64,000 nucleotides of DNA from Methylocystis bryophila (GTDB taxonomy: Bacteria > Pseudomonadota > Alphaproteobacteria > Rhizobiales > Beijerinckiaceae): NCBI RefSeq assembly GCF_027925445.1, contig NZ_AP027149.1, forward strand, positions 1,240,001 to 1,304,000. The letters are read 5' to 3'. Below the pieces are notes generated by a model. The model ran no database searches. It was not told the DNA's origin and was given only the letters and a program-made list of their open reading frames with translations. This document shows positions 8,002-17,263 of this stretch, piece by piece; positions within the stretch are counted from its first letter, which is position 1; each line of letters starts with the position of its first letter. Made by a program: the position numbers and the translations under genes.

Positions 8002-9478
8002 CTACGAGCCGGCAAATGTCGTAGCGGGTGATCTTGCTGCGAAGTCCGACGCGCGAGAGGCCGAGCTCCTCCGCGACGCGGCTGATATTATGTCCGTTTC
8101 GTTGCAGAGACTCTTTGATCACGGCGCTTTCCAGGGCTTCGACGCGATCTTTGAGCGTCAGCGGCGCCGCCGACTCGACCGTGGGCTTGGAGCCGGCGCC
8201 TTTGGCGATCGTCGCAGACAACAGGTTCGAGCCGAGCGGCGCCTCGCCGTCGCACAAGACGCACATGCGTTGAATCTCGTTGTAGAGCTCGCGGATATTT
8301 CCAGGCCAGGCATAGCGCTGCATGAGGCGCAGCGTCTCGGGGTCGAATCCTGGTATGCGTCGGTTGAACGTACGGTTGACCTCGACGAGAATGCGCGCCG
8401 CTATGACCGGGATGTCCCCCGGCCGCTCGGCGAGCGGCGGCAGATGGATCGGAAAGGCGGCGAGCCGATAATAAAGGTCGCGGCGGAAGCGGCCGAGGGC
8501 GACGTCCGCTTCGATATTGCGATTCGTCGCGGCGATGACGCGCACATTCACGCGGCGCGACCGCTGCGCGCCGAGCGGCCGTATCTCGCCCTCCTGCAAT
8601 ACGCGCAGCAGCTTGACCTGGAATGCGGGCGAAGTGTCTCCGATCTCGTCGAGGAAGATCGAGCCGCCGTCGGCGACCTCGAAAAGGCCGATGCGATCCT
8701 GATAGGCGCCGGTGTAAGCGCCCTTTTTGCAGCCGAAGAGTTCACTTTCGAGAAGCTCGTCAGGCAAGGCGCCGCAATTTTCGATGACGAAGGATTTGTC
8801 GCCGCGCGCAGAGCTGTAATGGATCGCGCGTGCGAGCAGTTCCTTGCCAGTCCCCGACTCGCCGGTGATCAGCACCGATACGTCGTAGCAGGCCGCACGC
8901 CGTCCGAGCGCGATGGCCTCGCGCAAGACGCTGTCCGGACCATGAGCAATGCGATCGAACTCGTAACGCTTACGTTCGTTTCGCTTTCGATCGACGATAA
9001 GGCTGTGCAGTTGCAGCGTCGACGGCTTTGCCTCGATGAGCGGCGCCGCGACCCCCTCTTTCTGCAGCCGATAGAGCTCGACCGCCGCGCGGACGCTGCT
9101 CACGAGCTTTTCGGGATCCCACGGCTTGGTGATATACTGGAAGATGCCAGCCTCATTCACGCTGGCGATTATGTCCTCCGCATCGGTGTAGCCGGAGATG
9201 ATCATTCGCACCGGCTCTGGCCATTGGTCGCGCACGCGCCGCAGGAAATCGACGCCATTTTGGTCCGGCATGCGCTGATCGCAAAGGATCACCTGGACAA
9301 GATCGCCGGCGAGGATGGCCCCGGCTTCCTGCGCGCTCGCAGCACAGAGCACCTCGAACTCGATGCTCAGCACGCGACGCAGGGATTCGAGTGAACGACG
9401 CTCATCGTCGATGACGAGCACGGTCGCGCCCGTTCTTGGCGCGGCTTCGACCGCTATCTCGTCGAGCATCTTGTTCAT
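7988..9478 (-). CDS. hupR: NtrC-type regulator of hydrogenase genes (HupR/HoxA)
   Basis: There are 496 residues in three domains. The receiver (about 15-130) has VLVIDDE and the phospho-acceptor in VILCDQRMPDQNG. The AAA+ domain (about 195-410) has Walker A GESGTGKE, the sigma-54 contact loop as GAYTGA (usually GAFTGA), Walker B GGSIFLDEIGD and the arginine-finger region RFRRDLYYRL. The C-terminal helix-turn-helix (ISRVAEELGLSRVGLRSKI) is of Fis type. The GAYTGA loop suggests that it still works with sigma-54, and a matching promoter lies before hupS. It follows hypE after 28 bases. Confidence 0.93.
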   Translation of the reverse strand: MNKMLDEIAVEAAPRTGATVLVIDDERRSLESLRRVLSIEFEVLCAASAQEAGAILAGDLVQVILCDQRMPDQNGVDFLRRVRDQWPEPVRMIISGYTDAEDIIASVNEAGIFQYITKPWDPEKLVSSVRAAVELYRLQKEGVAAPLIEAKPSTLQLHSLIVDRKRNERKRYEFDRIAHGPDSVLREAIALGRRAACYDVSVLITGESGTGKELLARAIHYSSARGDKSFVIENCGALPDELLESELFGCKKGAYTGAYQDRIGLFEVADGGSIFLDEIGDTSPAFQVKLLRVLQEGEIRPLGAQRSRRVNVRVIAATNRNIEADVALGRFRRDLYYRLAAFPIHLPPLAERPGDIPVIAARILVEVNRTFNRRIPGFDPETLRLMQRYAWPGNIRELYNEIQRMCVLCDGEAPLGSNLLSATIAKGAGSKPTVESAAPLTLKDRVEALESAVIKESLQRNGHNISRVAEELGLSRVGLRSKITRYDICRLVDDEP

Positions 9479-9506
9479 GTGCTGCTCGCAGTCTCGCTTT
9501 CTTCCC

Positions 9507-10556
9507 TTAACAGATACGCGGCAGCTGCTCGCCCGACAGCCAATCTACGATCCGCGCGCCGCCGAAGACGGTGTTCATTTGCACAAAACGCCCATCGTCG
9601 GCCACGATCTTTCCGATCAACGCCGCCTCGGCGCCGAGCGGATGCGCGCGCATCGCCGCGAGGATGGTCTCGGCGGCGCCACTCTCGACAATGGCGATGA
9701 GCTTCCCTTCATTGGCGACATTGAGCGGATCGAGTCCGAGAAGCTCGCAAGCCGCGGCAACCTGCGGCTTGATCGGCAGCGCCGCCTCGTCGATACGGGC
9801 GCCGACGCCGGATTGATGCGCGATTTCGTTGAGAGTCGCCGCAAGGCCCCCGCGCGTTGGATCGCGCATGGCGCGGATGGAGGCGCCGCCCGCTGTCATC
9901 ATCGTCGCCACCAGCCCATGCAGTGCGGCCGTGTCAGAGAGCACATCGGTGCCAAATTCGAGGTCCTGGCGCCGGGACATCACGGCCACGCCATGATCGC
10001 CGATCGAGCCCGAAAGCAGGATCGCATCGCCTGGACGCGCCTTGTCTCCGGAAAGCTCGACTCCCGCAGGAGCCGAGCCGACACAGGCCGTGGAGATGAA
10101 GACCCCATCTGCCTTGCCGCGTTCGACGACCTTCGTGTCTCCCGTGACGATCGGCACGCCCGCAGCGCGAGACGCTGCGCCCATGCTCTGCGCGATGCGC
10201 TGCAAATCGGCCAAGGGAAAACCTTCCTCGATGACGAAGCTCGCCGACATATAAAGAGGCGTGGCTCCCGCCATGGCGATGTCGTTGATCGTGCCATTGA
10301 CCGCGAGAAGGCCAATGTCGCCGCCCGGAAAAAACAGGGGAGAAACGACATAGGCGTCCGTCGTCATGACCATGCGGCCGCCGGCGACGTCAAAGGCGGA
10401 TTGATCATTGCCCGCGCGCAGCATCTCATTGTCGAAAGCGGCGACGAAGATATCGCCGATGAGCCGCGCCATGGCGCGTCCGCCGGCCCCATGCGATAGA
10501 TCGACGAGGCCGCGTCGCAGGTCGAGCTTGCGTCCGACGAGATCCATCTTATTCAT
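9507..10556 (-). CDS. hypE: Hydrogenase maturation protein HypE
   Basis: HypE dehydrates the carbamoyl group that HypF places on its C-terminal Cys, giving the cyanide ligand of the NiFe centre. The frame is open further upstream, but the ATG at 10556 overlaps the hypD stop (ATGA) and gives a normal length of 349 residues starting MNKMDLVGRK. LSHGAGGRAMARLI is the N-terminal PurM-like motif. The protein ends in PRIC, the exact carbamoylation tail. Confidence 0.97.
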   Translation of the reverse strand: MNKMDLVGRKLDLRRGLVDLSHGAGGRAMARLIGDIFVAAFDNEMLRAGNDQSAFDVAGGRMVMTTDAYVVSPLFFPGGDIGLLAVNGTINDIAMAGATPLYMSASFVIEEGFPLADLQRIAQSMGAASRAAGVPIVTGDTKVVERGKADGVFISTACVGSAPAGVELSGDKARPGDAILLSGSIGDHGVAVMSRRQDLEFGTDVLSDTAALHGLVATMMTAGGASIRAMRDPTRGGLAATLNEIAHQSGVGARIDEAALPIKPQVAAACELLGLDPLNVANEGKLIAIVESGAAETILAAMRAHPLGAEAALIGKIVADDGRFVQMNTVFGGARIVDWLSGEQLPRIC

Positions 10557-11686
10557 CCGGCGGCTCTTCTTTGCGGGGCGCGAAAACGTCCATAGGCCCA
10601 GTAGGCCGCGCATGAGCCCTCGGAAGAAACCATGCACGCGCCGATTGGCGTTTCCGGCGTGCAGGCTGTCCCGAAAAGCTTGCAGTCGCGCGGATGCTTC
10701 TGCCCGCGCAATATGGCGCCGCATTCGCAAGCCGGATTGTCGCGGGCAATTCGCTTCTCCACGGGAAAGCGGCGCTCCGCGTCATATTCGTGATAGGCTT
10801 CCCGCAGGAGTAGCGCGCTATTGGGAATTTCCCCAAGCCCACGCCATTCGAAGCTCTCGCGCATTTCGAAGACGTCGGCGATTTCCGCCAGGGCGATGCG
10901 ATTCCCCGCCGGCGTGACGGCGCGGATATATTCGTTCTCGACCTCGGCGCGACCCTCGTTGACCTGTCGAACGAGCATGAGAATCGCCTGCATGACATCG
11001 AGGGGCTCGAAGCCCGCGATGACGACTGGCTTGTCGAACTCTTGAGCGATGGCTTCGTAGGGCGCGGTCCCTATGACCGTCGAGACATGCGCCGGGCCGA
11101 TGAATCCTTCGAGCGAGAGCGTATTCGGATCGCTCGTCTCGAGAATCTGCCGCATGGCGGGGGGCGTCAGCACATGATTGCAAAAGACCGAGAAATTCTT
11201 CAGACCCTTCTTTTCCGCGAGGCGGATCGCCGCAACCGTCGGCGGCGTCGTGGTCTCAAATCCAATCGCGAAGAATACGATCTCGCGATTCGGCGTGCGC
11301 CCCGCGATCTCGATCGCTTCGAGCGTCGAATAAACCATGCGGATGTCCGCGCCGGCGGCCTTGGCTTTGGTCAGGCTCGCGCCATTGGAGCCAGGAACGC
11401 GCATGAGATCGCCATAGACGCAGAGCGTCACCAACGGATTCTTGGCAAGCTCGATCGCCTCGTCGATGCGTCCCATCGGCAGCACGCAGACCGGACAGCC
11501 AGGGCCGTGAATGAGGCGAACATTCTCGGGCAGTATATCCTCAATGCCATATCGCGATATGGCGTGCGTGTGGCCGCCGCAAAACTCCATGAAGGAATAA
11601 GGGCGGTCGGCATGCGCCTCCTGCGCGATGCGCGCGGCGAGGCCTCGGGCTAGATTTCCGTCGCGATATTCGTCGAGATGTTTCAT
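10553..11686 (-). CDS. hypD: Hydrogenase maturation protein HypD
   Basis: HypD is the iron-sulfur scaffold on which, with HypC, the Fe(CN)2CO unit is built. The 377-residue length is normal. The key Cys elements are MEFCGGHTHAISRYG, HGPGCPVCVLP with the CPVC redox pair, and C-terminal ACECGAILRG, DCKLFGTAC and GACMVSSEGSCAAYW for the 4Fe-4S cluster. The start overlaps the hypC stop and the end overlaps the hypE start. Confidence 0.97.
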   Translation of the reverse strand: MKHLDEYRDGNLARGLAARIAQEAHADRPYSFMEFCGGHTHAISRYGIEDILPENVRLIHGPGCPVCVLPMGRIDEAIELAKNPLVTLCVYGDLMRVPGSNGASLTKAKAAGADIRMVYSTLEAIEIAGRTPNREIVFFAIGFETTTPPTVAAIRLAEKKGLKNFSVFCNHVLTPPAMRQILETSDPNTLSLEGFIGPAHVSTVIGTAPYEAIAQEFDKPVVIAGFEPLDVMQAILMLVRQVNEGRAEVENEYIRAVTPAGNRIALAEIADVFEMRESFEWRGLGEIPNSALLLREAYHEYDAERRFPVEKRIARDNPACECGAILRGQKHPRDCKLFGTACTPETPIGACMVSSEGSCAAYWAYGRFRAPQRRAAG

Positions 11687-11913
11687 GCGGGCGCGCCCAA
11701 ATTCGTCGCCTCCCGCAGGAGCGCCAGCGTGCGCTGCGCTTCGTCTTCATCGATCTTGGCCAGCGCATAGCCGACATGCAGAACGACATAGTCGCCGACG
11801 TCGACGTCTTCGACGAAGGCGAGCGACGCCGCCTTCAGCACGCCGTCGAGACTGACGCGGGCCATGTTATCGGGCAGCAGTTCGACGACGCGCGCGGGTA
11901 TGGCGAGACACAT
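11683..11913 (-). CDS. hypC: Hydrogenase assembly chaperone HypC
   Basis: A 76-residue chaperone starting MCLAIPARVVEL. Cys2, exposed after Met removal, carries the iron unit and binds the large-subunit precursor. The ATG at 11913 is chosen because the family always begins at this MCLAIP motif, although the frame is open upstream. The DVGDYVVLHVGYALAKIDE segment is conserved. A single base separates it from hypF, and it overlaps hypD by four. A second family member (hupF) lies at 21029. Confidence 0.95.
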   Translation of the reverse strand: MCLAIPARVVELLPDNMARVSLDGVLKAASLAFVEDVDVGDYVVLHVGYALAKIDEDEAQRTLALLREATNLGAPA

Positions 11914-11914
11914 G

Positions 11915-14176
11915 CTAATTTTCCCATCCTGCGAGTCTGGCGCGGCGCGCCAGAAGAGCCTGGCCGAGCGATAGGCCACCGTCATTTGAAGGAACGCGAC
12001 GCGCCACGAGCGGCTCGATCCCCGCTTTTTGAAGCTGCAGCGTGACGCCCTGCGTCAGCACCGCGTTCATAAGGCAGCCGCCGCCGAGGGCGACGCGACG
12101 GCGCTCGAACCGGCGGGCGGCTTCCGAGATCCAAGCGGCGAGGCCCTCGATGAGCGTCCCATGGAAAAGCTCCGCACCCTCGACCTGTGATGGCTTTTCC
12201 TCGACGAGATACAGAAACAAGGGGGAAAAATCGAGCACGCCCTCGCGAAGCAGAAACCCCTCAGGCAGCGCACGGGGCGCATGGCAGAGGGCTTCCAACT
12301 CCATGGCCGCCTGTCCCTCATAATCCTGCTCCAGGCGCAGGCCCAGCAAAGCCGCCGCTGCGTCGAACAGCCGCCCGAGGCTCGTCGTTTGCGAGACGCC
12401 CGGCGACAAGGCCAGATGCGCCACCGCCCCCGCGAGAGGCTGCTGCGGAAAGCGCGCCTCCGCTTCCGCGCCGCGCCCAAGCCCGGCGAGCATGGCGACG
12501 CCCATGCGCCACGGGCTGCGCGCCGCGCTATCGCCGCCAGGGAGCGGCGCCGGCGCGAGATGACCGACGCGCCGCCAATTGCAGCCGTCGATCCCCATCA
12601 ACTCGCCGCCCCAGGCGCCGCCGTCGTCGCCGTAACCGAAGCCGTCGAGGGCCGCCCCCAGCGCCGCGTCCTCGACGCCATGCTCCGCGAGAATCGCGGC
12701 GATATGCGCGGCATGGTGTTGCGCGCGAAAGATCGGTAGGCCGCTCGCCTCGGCAATCCGCGTGGTGTGAAGATCCGGGTGCAGGTCGCAGGCGACGCAT
12801 TCGGGCCGCACGTCGAGAATGTCGAGCATGCGCGCGACGGTTTCCGCGTGATGGCGCAGGGTCGCCGCGTCGCTGAGACTGCCGATATGCGTCGAGACGA
12901 AGGCTTCCCGCCCACGCGTCACGGTCACGGTGGTCTTGAGATGCGCGCCGAGAGCGAGCACATCGGGACCATCGTCCGCCAGCGGGATGGGCTCGGGAAC
13001 GAAACCGCGCGCGCGCCGCAGAAAGGCGGGCGCGCCGGCAATCATCGTCATCACGCTATCGTCCGCCCGGGCGACGATCTCCCGGTCGAAGCCCACGATC
13101 AGATCAGCAACGCGGCGAAGCTTCTCGCGGGCCTCGTCGTCGTCAATGATCAAGGGCTCGCCGCTCATATTGGCGCTGGTCGCGACGAGGACGCGATCGA
13201 GCGGAGCGTCCCGCCAGTCGCGGCCTTCCGGCTCACCCGCCAAGGCGTGGAAGATCAGATGATGCGCAGGCGTGTAGGCCAGCATCACGCCGATTCGCGA
13301 GAGCCCTGGCGCGACCGAAGCGGCAAGAGCATCGGCTTTCTCGACGACGACGATCGGCCGCGCCGGCGAAGACAGAAGGGCGCGAGAGGACTCGTCGAGG
13401 ACGCCGATGCGTCCCGCGGACGCGGCGTTGAGGACCATCACCCCGAAGGGTTTGGCGTCACGCTGCTTGCGGCGGCGCAGCTCCTGAACGGCCGCTTCGT
13501 TGCGCGCGTCGCAGAGCAGATGGAATCCGCCGACGCCCTTCAAGGCGACGATCCCGCCTTGGCGCAAGCAGGCGGCGATGTCTTCGATCGATGCGTCGAG
13601 GCGCGGCCCGCATTGCGGACAGGCGATCGTCTGCGCATGGAAGCGCCGGCTCGACAGGTTGCGGAAGTCGGCCGCGCAAGCCTCGCACATCGCGAAAGGC
13701 GCCATCGTCGTTTGTGAGCGATCGAAAGGAAGCCTGCGCGTCAGCGTGTAGCGAGGTCCGCAATGCGTGCAATTGACGAAGGGATAAAGGTGAAACCGGC
13801 TCCGCGGATCGAAGAGCTCGTCGAGGCATTCTTCGCAGACGGCGGCGTCGGCCGGAATTCGCGTCCGGGCTTCGCCCGCGACGCTCGTCTCGATGCAAAA
13901 CTCGCTTTCGGCTTTGGGCGCGACACTTTGAGCCTCAACCGTGTCGATGCGCGCCAGGGGCGGAGGGCTTCGCCGCAGCGCCGCGACAAATTCCTGCGCC
14001 CGCGCGCCTTCGATCTCCAGGAGCACGCCTTCTGCGTCGTTGCGAACGAAGCCGCCGAGATCAAGCGCGCGAGCGAGACCATGCACGAAAGGACGAAACC
14101 CCACGCCCTGCACCGCGCCGCGCACTCTCAGGCGCAGGCGCTCCGACGCTCCGCTCTGCGAACGCGCCGGCTCCAT
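11915..14176 (-). CDS. hypF: Carbamoyltransferase HypF
   Basis: HypF makes carbamoyl-AMP from carbamoyl phosphate and moves the carbamoyl group to HypE. The start at 14176 gives 753 residues; the frame is open further upstream but would cross hypB. The order of domains is normal. An acylphosphatase domain (about 12-100) has RVRGAVQGVGFRPFVHG. Next come zinc-finger CxxC pairs (CEECLDE, CTHCGPRYT, CEACAADF, CPQCGPR), then a YrdC domain with LKGVGGFHLLCDA, then a Kae1-like domain with QHHAAHIAAILAEHG. It follows hypB after five bases. Confidence 0.96.
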   Translation of the reverse strand: MEPARSQSGASERLRLRVRGAVQGVGFRPFVHGLARALDLGGFVRNDAEGVLLEIEGARAQEFVAALRRSPPPLARIDTVEAQSVAPKAESEFCIETSVAGEARTRIPADAAVCEECLDELFDPRSRFHLYPFVNCTHCGPRYTLTRRLPFDRSQTTMAPFAMCEACAADFRNLSSRRFHAQTIACPQCGPRLDASIEDIAACLRQGGIVALKGVGGFHLLCDARNEAAVQELRRRKQRDAKPFGVMVLNAASAGRIGVLDESSRALLSSPARPIVVVEKADALAASVAPGLSRIGVMLAYTPAHHLIFHALAGEPEGRDWRDAPLDRVLVATSANMSGEPLIIDDDEAREKLRRVADLIVGFDREIVARADDSVMTMIAGAPAFLRRARGFVPEPIPLADDGPDVLALGAHLKTTVTVTRGREAFVSTHIGSLSDAATLRHHAETVARMLDILDVRPECVACDLHPDLHTTRIAEASGLPIFRAQHHAAHIAAILAEHGVEDAALGAALDGFGYGDDGGAWGGELMGIDGCNWRRVGHLAPAPLPGGDSAARSPWRMGVAMLAGLGRGAEAEARFPQQPLAGAVAHLALSPGVSQTTSLGRLFDAAAALLGLRLEQDYEGQAAMELEALCHAPRALPEGFLLREGVLDFSPLFLYLVEEKPSQVEGAELFHGTLIEGLAAWISEAARRFERRRVALGGGCLMNAVLTQGVTLQLQKAGIEPLVARRVPSNDGGLSLGQALLARRARLAGWEN

Positions 14177-14181
14177 GACGG

Positions 14182-15147
14182 CTACTCCGCGACTGCGGTG
14201 GAGGCGTTGGCGCGAGCCCATCGCGCCGCGCGCGCTTCGATCCAGGAATAAAACGCGGCGAGCCCCTCGCCGGTTTTCGCGGACACCACGAGCGCCTGGA
14301 GGTCCGGATTGATCTTCAGCGCATGCGCGATGCACTGACCGACGTCGAAATCGAGATGCGGCAGCAGGTCGGCCTTGTTGATCAGCATGAGATCGGAAGC
14401 GGCGAACATCTCCGGATATTTGAGCGGCTTATCTTCCCCCTCAGTCGCGGAGAGCACCACGATCTTATGCGCTTCGCCGAGGTCGAAGGCGGCGGGGCAG
14501 ACAAGGTTGCCGACGTTCTCGATGAAGAGCAATCCGCCCGGCTCGAGCTTCAGGGCGTCGAGCCCATGCGCGACCATATGCGCGTCGAGATGGCAGCCTT
14601 TTCCCGTGTTGATCTGCACGGCGGGCGCACCGGCGGAGCGAATGCGGGCCGCGTCGTTCGAGGTCTGCTGGTCGCCTTCGATCACCGCGATCGGGAAGCG
14701 CGCGCCGAGATCGGCGATGGCCCGCACGAGCAGCGAGGTTTTGCCCGATCCCGGACTTGAGACGAAATTGAGCGCGAAGGTGCGGCTCCTGGCGAAGCGG
14801 GCGCGATTCATCGCGGCATTGTCGTTGTTCTTGCCGAGGATGTCGCGTTCGATGCGCAAGATGCGCTCCTGCGAAAGCCCCGCGACATGCACGCCCGCCG
14901 CGCCCGCGCCAAAATCGATCACGCCCGCGTCATTCGCCTGCGCGCTCTCGGGCGCGTGGTGGTGGTGATCGTGGCCATGGCCATGGTCATGCGGGTGGTG
15001 ATGATCATGATGCGCGTGATCATGGGCGTGTGAATGACCATGAGCGTGGTCGTGATCATGAGTGTGGCCATGTTCGTGACCGTGATCATGATCATGTGTC
15101 TTGCCGCCTTCGACGCTCGAGGAGCCGCAGCCGCAAACCGTGCACAT
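14182..15147 (-). CDS. hypB: Nickel-inserting GTPase HypB with His-rich tail
   Basis: HypB is the GTPase that, with HypA, delivers nickel to the large subunit. The ATG at 15147 gives 321 residues starting MCTVCGCGSSS, the usual high-affinity metal motif. Residues about 17-70 are nearly half histidine, alternating with Asp, Gly and Ala, as in rhizobial HypB proteins that store nickel. The G domain follows: SSPGSGKTSLL (P-loop), IEGDQQTSNDA, ENVGNLVCPA and LINKADLLPHL. The start overlaps the hypA stop (TGATG). Confidence 0.97.
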   Translation of the reverse strand: MCTVCGCGSSSVEGGKTHDHDHGHEHGHTHDHDHAHGHSHAHDHAHHDHHHPHDHGHGHDHHHHAPESAQANDAGVIDFGAGAAGVHVAGLSQERILRIERDILGKNNDNAAMNRARFARSRTFALNFVSSPGSGKTSLLVRAIADLGARFPIAVIEGDQQTSNDAARIRSAGAPAVQINTGKGCHLDAHMVAHGLDALKLEPGGLLFIENVGNLVCPAAFDLGEAHKIVVLSATEGEDKPLKYPEMFAASDLMLINKADLLPHLDFDVGQCIAHALKINPDLQALVVSAKTGEGLAAFYSWIEARAARWARANASTAVAE

Positions 15148-15488
15148 CACTCGACCTCCAGTTCCTTGAGGCGCAGATCGTCGCCTGCGGCAACCTGCAC
15201 ATGATAGCGCCCGCACTCCGGGCAGGCGCCGAAACGCTCGCTCATCTCTACGGTCTTGGCGCAGTCGAGGCACCAGCCTTCGCCGGGCGTGACGCAAATA
15301 TCGAGCTCGGCGCCTTCGACGAGCGTTCCCTTGGCGACCGCGTCAAAGCAAAAGCGCATGGCTTCGCCGTCGACGCCGCCCAACGCCCCAAGCTCCAGCC
15401 GCACCACGCGAACGCGGGAGAAACCTCGGTTGCGGCTCTCGTTCTCGATGAGCTCGACGAGGCTTTCCGTCAGCGCCAGCTCATGCAT
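15147..15488 (-). CDS. hypA: Nickel metallochaperone HypA
   Basis: This 113-residue partner of HypB has the invariant MHELALTESLVELIE start, where Met1, His2 and Glu3 bind nickel. The zinc site is two CxxC pairs, CLDCAKTVEM and FGACPECGRYH. The start overlaps the last codons of hupK by eight bases, which joins the hup and hyp blocks into one transcript. Confidence 0.97.
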   Translation of the reverse strand: MHELALTESLVELIENESRNRGFSRVRVVRLELGALGGVDGEAMRFCFDAVAKGTLVEGAELDICVTPGEGWCLDCAKTVEMSERFGACPECGRYHVQVAAGDDLRLKELEVE

Positions 15489-16599
15489 GGCCGTGTTCCC
15501 TCACCTCGACGCGGAATGGCGCGCAGGGGTCGAAGAGACTCGCGAGCTGCACGATCCGCCGCTCCGCGCAACCGCGGCTCATACTAGCGCCGAGCAATGT
15601 TTCTATGAAGGGTCCGGTCGGATGGAAATTCCATTCGGTCGGCGCGACGATCTGATGATCCGCGATCCGACCGTCAACCGAGAGTCGAACCCAGTGACAG
15701 AGTCGACCCCGGGAGGTTTCCGCCGCGGCGAATCCTTCGCGCAGGGCAGGGGAGAAGGCATGGCAAGCCGCCGGAAAATCCCGTTCTGCCCCTTCGAGCT
15801 CGCTGAGGCATTCAGCGATGTCGATCATACGCGCCTGGAAGCGGGCGGCAAGCGCTCCTTTTGAGAAGTCGGTCTCCGCCCAGCGGCGCGCAAAGGCCCC
15901 GGTCTCCGGCGCGCGTCCCTCGAGGCTCGGCGCGACGGCGAAGCTCGCGCCTGCCGCGCGCGCGCGCTGCATGATCTCCAAGTCATCGGCGTCGCCGAGC
16001 GAATCCGGAGCCGTGATCGCGAGAGGCTCGCTGGCGGCAAATTCCTTTTCCAATTGACGGAACGCGAGGGGGTAAGCTGGTTCCGCGCCTTCGGCCGCCA
16101 AGCCGAGGGCGTGGCCGGAAGCGCGGATCCTGACGATCAGCAATCTCGCCGCTTCGGCCGCTCCTGGAGCCCGCGCGAAGGACTGGGCACAGAGATCGCG
16201 CAGGAGGGACAATAGCTCGCCAAGCGGGCGGACGAGCTCGAGGTCCGCGGATTTGGACTCCCTCTGAAGCGCTAGGATCATGTTCGAGCGCAGCGACGCG
16301 CCGAGCCTCTCGGCGGCGAGCGCGATCGCATCGCTCCGATTGCGCTGCGCAGGGACCGGCTCTCCGCGCGCGCTCGCGATGGCGCGCGCCGCGACGACTC
16401 GATGCGCGGCGCCGCAGAGCGCGAATATGCGTTCGGCGAGAAGCGGCGCCTCATCCGCGGGCCGGCCGACAAAGAGTCGCGAAAGATCGGTTCGGCGCGT
16501 GGAGGAGATGCGCGCTGCGCAGACGCGGCCATCGGCGACTTCGACTATGATCGTCAAGCCGTCCTGGCTTGCGTCGACGATCCCGCCGACCGCGTTCAT
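15481..16599 (-). CDS. hupK: Hydrogenase accessory protein HupK
   Basis: A 372-residue protein of the HupK/HoxV type, distantly like the NiFe large subunit and found only with uptake hydrogenases. FALCGAAHRVVAARA takes the place of the first Cys motif of large subunits but keeps one Cys only, and the C-terminal FDPCAPFRVEVREHG keeps DPC with no partner Cys. HupK is thought to act as a scaffold during assembly in air. Four-base overlap with hupJ and eight-base overlap with hypA. Confidence 0.85.
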   Translation of the reverse strand: MNAVGGIVDASQDGLTIIVEVADGRVCAARISSTRRTDLSRLFVGRPADEAPLLAERIFALCGAAHRVVAARAIASARGEPVPAQRNRSDAIALAAERLGASLRSNMILALQRESKSADLELVRPLGELLSLLRDLCAQSFARAPGAAEAARLLIVRIRASGHALGLAAEGAEPAYPLAFRQLEKEFAASEPLAITAPDSLGDADDLEIMQRARAAGASFAVAPSLEGRAPETGAFARRWAETDFSKGALAARFQARMIDIAECLSELEGAERDFPAACHAFSPALREGFAAAETSRGRLCHWVRLSVDGRIADHQIVAPTEWNFHPTGPFIETLLGASMSRGCAERRIVQLASLFDPCAPFRVEVREHGHA

Positions 16600-17075
16600 G
16601 ACGCCAAACCTTGTCGAATAGGGCGGCCCCTGAGAAAGGCGCGGCGGTCGAGAGCGGGGCGTTCCGTTGCCTTTGTCGCGTGAAGACCGGGGTCGAAGAC
16701 GGCGTCAAGGGCCGCCTGCGCCGTAGCGCTGGCTGTTTCCTGATCGGGAAAATCGAAGAGCGGCGAGAACAGCGAGCAGCTTGCGAGCCGGCCGAAGCCC
16801 GCAAGCTCGGTGACCGTAAAGTCGATGGAGCCAGCGGGAAAGCGCAGACGGAAAGCGCCGAGCGGAAGACCGGGGTCGACGTCGGCGATCGGCGCGGCGA
16901 CAAGGTTGAGGAACCAGGGCGTCAGCATGACTCCCACCGCATAGCCTTCGAAGTCGCGAAAGCCGATGGCGGTCACCTGCAAGGCGGCGTTGCAGATCGG
17001 CGCGTCGCGCATCGCCGTTGCTTCGATTTCGCGATACAGAGCGGTGAGCGCGTCTCCGATCGCTTCCGCATTCAT
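16596..17075 (-). CDS. hupJ: Hydrogenase assembly chaperone HupJ (HybE type)
   Basis: There are 159 residues. The ATG at 17075 overlaps the stop of the rubredoxin gene and is preferred over longer readings. The body matches the HybE/HupJ/HoxT family: FEGYAVGVMLTPWFLNLVAA and the GFGRLASCSLFSPLFDFPDQ segment. Members bind hydrogenase precursors during maturation. The order I-J-K is the rhizobial one. Confidence 0.88.
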   Translation of the reverse strand: MNAEAIGDALTALYREIEATAMRDAPICNAALQVTAIGFRDFEGYAVGVMLTPWFLNLVAAPIADVDPGLPLGAFRLRFPAGSIDFTVTELAGFGRLASCSLFSPLFDFPDQETASATAQAALDAVFDPGLHATKATERPALDRRAFLRGRPIRQGLAS

Positions 17076-17263
17076 GGCTCGGCCTTCATGAATTTCTCGC
17101 GCGGCGCGTCGCAATGGGGACAGCGCCAGTCCTCGGGAAGCTCGGCGAAGGGCGTTCCCGGCTCGATCTGCCAGACAGGGTCGCCTTCTGCCGGATCGTA
17201 GACGTGCCAGCAGACGCCGCATTCCATGCGCTGTGTCGGCTCGAGGTGAATGGCGTCGCTCAT
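17072..17263 (-). CDS. hupI: Rubredoxin HupI
   Basis: A 63-residue rubredoxin. The iron is held by two CxxC loops, MECGVCWHVYDPAEGDP and WRCPHCDAPREKF, at standard spacing, with the usual PGTPFAELPEDWRCP segment. HupI-type rubredoxins help protect or mature the hydrogenase in air. It overlaps hupH and hupJ by four bases on each side. Confidence 0.95.
   Translation of the reverse strand: MSDAIHLEPTQRMECGVCWHVYDPAEGDPVWQIEPGTPFAELPEDWRCPHCDAPREKFMKAEP

Noticed and set aside
7880..9394. 504-codon plus-strand open frame
   Set aside because: Antisense to hupR, which shows all NtrC-family motifs.
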